From the NCBI GenBank assembly GCA_035270925.1, contig DATESG010000007.1, positions 1-34,581 of the forward strand: 34,581 nucleotides of DNA, in the 5' to 3' direction. A program made the translations under genes and the position numbers. Positions within the stretch are counted from its first letter, which is position 1, and each line of letters starts with the position of its first letter. The notes below the pieces were generated by a model. The model worked only from the letters and a program-made list of their open reading frames with translations. It was not told the origin of the DNA and made no database searches. This stretch comes from DATESG01 sp035270925. Its GTDB lineage: Bacteria; Bacillota_I; Bacilli_A; RFN20; CAG-826. This document shows, in pieces, positions 31,572 to 34,581 of the stretch.

Positions 31572-33155
31572 TTACTTGCTCATCATTTCACGAATGAATT
31601 CGACTTCTTTTGCACTGTCTAATCGTGGGAATAGTGGTTCGCCTTTATTTACAATTTGTCCGCCAATAACGCCATATTTCTTGATATTCTCATATTTTTG
31701 GAGTTCTGCTGAGATCCCTAATTGTGCGAATAATTTCTTAGGGGCCTGGGTCAAAATTGGTGAGAGTAAGACTGCGGAAATATATAGGTTATTTGCAAGG
31801 TGATTCATGACACTCGCTAACGCCTTCTTCTCATCTAATTTCGCAAGATCCCAAGGTTTAGTGTTATCAATATATTTATTGCTGGCGCTAATTAATTTAA
31901 ACGCTTCAATAATCGCATCTGTAACTTTTAAATCGTCAAAAGATGTCTCATAGTTAGCAATGGTTTCCGTCGCTAATTTTTCAAGGTCTAGGTCAAACTC
32001 GGTTACATGACCAGCATATAAAGGGATTTCGCCACCAAAATATTTTTCAATCATTGAAACGGTACGATTAAGGAGATTGCCAAAGTCATTGGCAAGGTCA
32101 ACGTTAATTCGTTCGACAAATTGTTCTGGACTAAATTGGCCATCACTACCAAAGATTGTTTCACGTGCCAAATAATATCTCACAGCATCAACGCCGTAAC
32201 GGTCAATAAGTGGATATGGGTCAACAACGTTACCGCGTGACTTGCTCATTTTAGTGTCTTTCATCATTAAGAGTCCGTGGATAAATTCACGGTCAGGTAA
32301 GCGTTCATTTAACGCCATAAGAAACATTGGCCAATAAATCGCATGGAATCTCGTGATATCCGCACCAATAATGTGGACAATTTCTGTTTCCTTATCTTCC
32401 CAAAACTTTTTGAAAAGCTCATCGTTCTTACTAGCGTAACCTAGCGCACTTATATAATTAGTTAAGGCATCTAACCACACATAAACAACATGGCGGGGAT
32501 TCTCCTTAACCTTAATTCCCCATGTGAAGGAGGTCCGAGAAACCGCTAAATCAGCGAGTCCTGGTTTAATGAAGGTATTAACCATTTCATTCTTCCGGCT
32601 TTCAGGAATTATAAATTTAGGGTGGTCTTCATAATGTTTTAAAAGGCGATCGACATATTTGGAGGTTTTAAAAAAATAAGATTCTTCACTAGCGCGATGA
32701 ACCTCCCGGTTACACTCTGGACAAAGATGATTTTCACCAACTTGTGTATCAGTCCAAAAAGTCTCTTCATGGGTACAATACCAACCTTCGTAATTACCAA
32801 GATAAATATCCCCTTGAGCGAGTAAGCGCGAAAATATATGCTGAACGGTTTCAACGTGAGCTTCATTAGTGGTTCTAATAAACTTGTCATTGCTTATATC
32901 AAGGACCTTCCATAAGTCATAAAAACCCTCGACGATTTCATCGACAAAAACTTGTGGTGTCTTTCCAGCTTTCTTAGCATTAGTTTCGATTTTTTCTCCG
33001 TGTTCATCAGATCCCGTTAAAAAGAAAACATCAAAGCCTCTTATCCTCTTATAACGCGCGAGAATGTCGGAAAGTGTCGTGCAATATGCATGACCAATAT
33101 GTAGTTTGGCACTAGGATAGTAAATTGGTGTGCTAATAAAAAATTTCTTTCTCAT
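31572..33155 (-). CDS. metG: Methionyl-tRNA synthetase, short form
   Basis: Charges initiator and elongator tRNA-Met. The 527-residue class I enzyme has HIGH (19-22, LHIGHAY) and KMSKS (302-306). The knuckle domain keeps C127 and the CPEC pair C145/C148, but the second Cys of the first pair (YC-x2-C in many bacteria) is E130, next to H129, so one zinc ligand is lost or replaced. It lacks the C-terminal tRNA-binding (EMAP-like) domain found in the 664-residue B. subtilis enzyme. CGAGGA precedes the start. It follows the rpmE terminator. Confidence 0.96.
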   Translation of the reverse strand: MRKKFFISTPIYYPSAKLHIGHAYCTTLSDILARYKRIRGFDVFFLTGSDEHGEKIETNAKKAGKTPQVFVDEIVEGFYDLWKVLDISNDKFIRTTNEAHVETVQHIFSRLLAQGDIYLGNYEGWYCTHEETFWTDTQVGENHLCPECNREVHRASEESYFFKTSKYVDRLLKHYEDHPKFIIPESRKNEMVNTFIKPGLADLAVSRTSFTWGIKVKENPRHVVYVWLDALTNYISALGYASKNDELFKKFWEDKETEIVHIIGADITRFHAIYWPMFLMALNERLPDREFIHGLLMMKDTKMSKSRGNVVDPYPLIDRYGVDAVRYYLARETIFGSDGQFSPEQFVERINVDLANDFGNLLNRTVSMIEKYFGGEIPLYAGHVTEFDLDLEKLATETIANYETSFDDLKVTDAIIEAFKLISASNKYIDNTKPWDLAKLDEKKALASVMNHLANNLYISAVLLSPILTQAPKKLFAQLGISAELQKYENIKKYGVIGGQIVNKGEPLFPRLDSAKEVEFIREMMSK

Positions 33156-33170
33156 AAATTTCCTCGTTAT

Positions 33171-33200
33171 TTAAAACAAAAAGCCGCCTTTGCGGGCGGC
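33171..33200 (-). terminator. Terminator between rpmE and metG
   Basis: On the - strand a G+C-rich 6-bp stem (GCCGCC/GGCGGC, 33200-33195 and 33188-33183) with a 6-base loop, followed by TTTTTGTTTT. No clear metG promoter was seen between it and metG, so partial readthrough may supply metG. Confidence 0.85.
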
Positions 33201-33211
33201 CGTCTGTTTAT

Positions 33212-33418
33212 TTAATCTTTTAAACCGTACTTCTTATTGAAGCGGTCAATCCGCCCATCAGCTTGGACAAAACGTTGTTTGCCAGTGTAGAATGGGTGGC
33301 AATTTGAACATGTATCAACCCGAATTTCTTTTTTAGTTGAGGTTGTCTCAAATTCGTTGCCACAGCTAACGCATGTTACTGTGATGAGTTGTGAGTGTGG
33401 GTGTAAACCTTTTTTCAT
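33212..33418 (-). CDS. rpmE: 50S ribosomal protein L31, zinc-binding type
   Basis: Large-subunit protein L31, 68 residues, of the C+ type: two C-x2-C pairs (C16/C19 and C37/C40) that bind zinc. Conserved text HPFYTGKQRFVQADGRIDRF (41-60) is the family hallmark. AAGGAGA precedes the start. C+ forms act as zinc stores and are usually replaced by a C- paralogue in zinc limitation; no such paralogue is in the window. Confidence 0.97.
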   Translation of the reverse strand: MKKGLHPHSQLITVTCVSCGNEFETTSTKKEIRVDTCSNCHPFYTGKQRFVQADGRIDRFNKKYGLKD

Positions 33419-33482
33419 ATTGCTATATTCTCCTTCCGCCTTGAATCATTAATTACATTCAAAGTAAGTTCTCAGCGAGTAA

Positions 33483-33511
33483 ATATTATCATTATTATTA
33501 TTAATTAGCAA
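33483..33511 (-). promoter_or_regulatory. Promoter of rpmE
   Basis: On the - strand TTGCTA (33511-33506), a 17-base spacer and TAATAT (33488-33483) with TG extension, about 65 bases before rpmE. The spacer is an ATT-type triplet run. Confidence 0.5.
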
Positions 33512-33683
33512 CTGTAAAACAGCAAATCTACTTGTACTTATTAATTTTCTTAATTCAATACTTTATGAAAACTATTTTAGATCAGAAACTAGGGGTTTTA
33601 CATGTGTTTTTTAAAAATTGACAAAAGTGATGATTTGCGCGATTACATGATATCTTTGCTTATATCGTCAAAATGGTACTTTT
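33512..33683. other. Intergenic stretch with no recognised gene
   Basis: A/T-rich region between the rpmE promoter and the cre-type site. It contains one TTGACA (about 33619-33624) without a good -10. No open frame or hairpin worth calling. Confidence 0.5.
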
Positions 33684-33697
33684 TGTAAGCGTTATCA
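33684..33697 (+). promoter_or_regulatory. cre-type operator (perfect consensus match)
   Basis: TGTAAGCGTTATCA fits TGWAANCGNTNWCA at every fixed position. It lies 23 bases upstream of the -35 of the solute-binding lipoprotein promoter, centred roughly 65 bases before the predicted transcription start. That is upstream of the polymerase footprint, where CcpA can activate as well as repress. Confidence 0.65.
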
Positions 33698-33720
33698 TAG
33701 GATACACGTGTAGTAAACCT

Positions 33721-33750
33721 TTGACAACGTGTCTTAATCTTGATTATATT
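33721..33750 (+). promoter_or_regulatory. Promoter of the solute-binding lipoprotein gene
   Basis: TTGACA (33721-33726), an 18-base spacer and TATATT (33745-33750). AAAGGAGAA follows at 33766-33774 and the start codon at 33784. Confidence 0.75.
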
Positions 33751-33783
33751 GAATTACACAGTACGAAAGGAGAACTGTATTTT

Positions 33784-34581
33784 ATGAAAAATAAACAACT
33801 AGCTGTGCTGTCGTTATTTGGAGCCCTTGTATTATCTGCTTGCGGACCAACTACTTCAGACACAACATCCGGTCCTGGCTCAAGCCTTCCACCAACATCT
33901 GCCTCAGATCCATCAGTAGAAGCAACATTTGCCAACGGACTAAAAAACTACTCAGCGGCCTCCTATGCCGAAAGAGAAAAAATCTTAGGTCAATTAGAGG
34001 GCTACGTTCTCGACAACTTCTTAGGCGGTATTCCGTTTGCTGATAACGCCGCAAGTGTGATGTATAACACACGCTTAACTCTTCCTAGTGAAACTTATGT
34101 CCCAGGCTACGGCTTTGGTGTCGGGGAAGGTACTATTAATACTCCGCTGACTATTGCTCAAGAACCTGAAGCAAAGTATGCGATGTATTATCACGCCTGG
34201 CAACAATCTGACCCAGGAACAATCAACTATTGGGATGGTCAAGACTCAGTAACTGCTGATCTTCACGCCATGGTTGCTGCTTCTTATTGGAGCACAAGAT
34301 TCAATGACGATAAATCAGGTTACGAATGGTATCCATCACTCGCAAAAACCGAAAGACCAGTCGCATTGAACGCCGATCCTGTAACCGGAATGGCAACAAA
34401 ATGGCAAGTCAAAGTTAAAACTGGCGCGCCTGTTGTCTATAACACCTTATCCACAGTCCCAGCTGTGGCAGCCTTCAAAGGCCAAGCAGTTGTACTAAAT
34501 GACTACCTAACTCCATTTAAAGCGATGTTAGATAATCAATTATTCCGTGCAACCGATCTCGGAAGCACTGCTGGCGGATTC
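33784..34581 (+). CDS. Solute-binding lipoprotein, 5' part (probable OppA/DppA type)
   Basis: An open frame of 266 codons that runs off the window without a stop. Signal peptide with lipobox LSAC (Cys20), then a Thr/Ser/Pro linker (about 21-45). The mature part has SYAEREKILGQLEGYVLDN, then GGIPFADNA and YVPGYGFGVGEG, which resemble extracellular solute-binding family 5 proteins (oligopeptide/nickel type) as found in low-GC Gram-positives. Cognate permease and ATPase genes would lie beyond the window. Preceded by a strong promoter, a good ribosome binding site and a cre-type site, so probably sugar-regulated. Substrate not determinable. Confidence 0.8.
   Translation, partial: MKNKQLAVLSLFGALVLSACGPTTSDTTSGPGSSLPPTSASDPSVEATFANGLKNYSAASYAEREKILGQLEGYVLDNFLGGIPFADNAASVMYNTRLTLPSETYVPGYGFGVGEGTINTPLTIAQEPEAKYAMYYHAWQQSDPGTINYWDGQDSVTADLHAMVAASYWSTRFNDDKSGYEWYPSLAKTERPVALNADPVTGMATKWQVKVKTGAPVVYNTLSTVPAVAAFKGQAVVLNDYLTPFKAMLDNQLFRATDLGSTAGGF

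Noticed and set aside
33483..33505. ATT triplet run as a possible repeat or microsatellite
   Set aside because: Too short, and explained as an A/T-rich promoter spacer of rpmE.

Overview
The window comes from an A/T-rich, low-GC Gram-positive lineage. Three lipoboxes, strong AGGAGG-type ribosome binding sites, an Enterococcus-order V-type ATPase operon, a MhqR-type quinone-stress operon and a zinc-type L31 all point to Bacillota. UGA is a normal stop codon here: it closes three tightly coupled genes (ntpF/ntpI, mhqO/mhqR, rlmD/CDF exporter). This argues against the Mycoplasma/Spiroplasma code, but a code-11 relative of the Mollicutes (Acholeplasma- or Izemoplasma-like) or an Erysipelotrichia-like organism would fit. 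That placement is inference. No tRNA, rRNA, CRISPR array, IS element or prophage was seen; this looks like ordinary chromosome.

Layout. 1-5360 (+): a galactose/glucose (Mgl) ABC transporter operon, mglB-mglA-mglC plus a small membrane protein, driven from a promoter whose spacer holds a LacI/CcpA-type operator. 5364-9456: tag, a flavodoxin, yaaA, a lipoprotein with a barnase-like RNase domain, and an unknown membrane protein. 9514-17806 (-): a complete nine-gene V-ATPase operon in the order ntpF-I-K-E-C-G-A-B-D, with a Na+-binding signature in the rotor subunit. 18008-19819 (+): glutamine-dependent NAD+ synthetase interrupted by an in-frame TAA. 19816-21099 (-): UvsE with a DUF1722-like C-terminal domain. 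21215-23470 (+): a divergent glutathione peroxidase and a two-gene ABC exporter. 23519-27211 (-): a DUF1295 membrane enzyme, the mhqO-mhqR-mhqD operon and a canonical glutathione peroxidase. 27503-29148: a TetR regulator convergent with an NAD-dependent epimerase. 29263-33418 (-): rpmE, metG, rlmD and a CDF cation exporter. 33784-end (+): the first 266 codons of a second solute-binding lipoprotein, preceded by a perfect cre-type site.

The most unusual item is mglB. Its sugar-binding motifs are all present, but the two halves of the protein are in swapped order: native C-terminal half first, then a linker, then the native N-terminal half, all behind a normal lipoprotein signal. This is the pattern of a natural circular permutation. 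In the same operon MglC carries about 290 extra N-terminal residues, so the whole transporter looks architecturally unusual. Other points of interest are the nadE nonsense codon, the barnase-like lipoprotein, the UvsE-DUF1722 fusion, the operator filling the mhq promoter spacer, and the palindromes in the ntp/nadE divergent promoter region.
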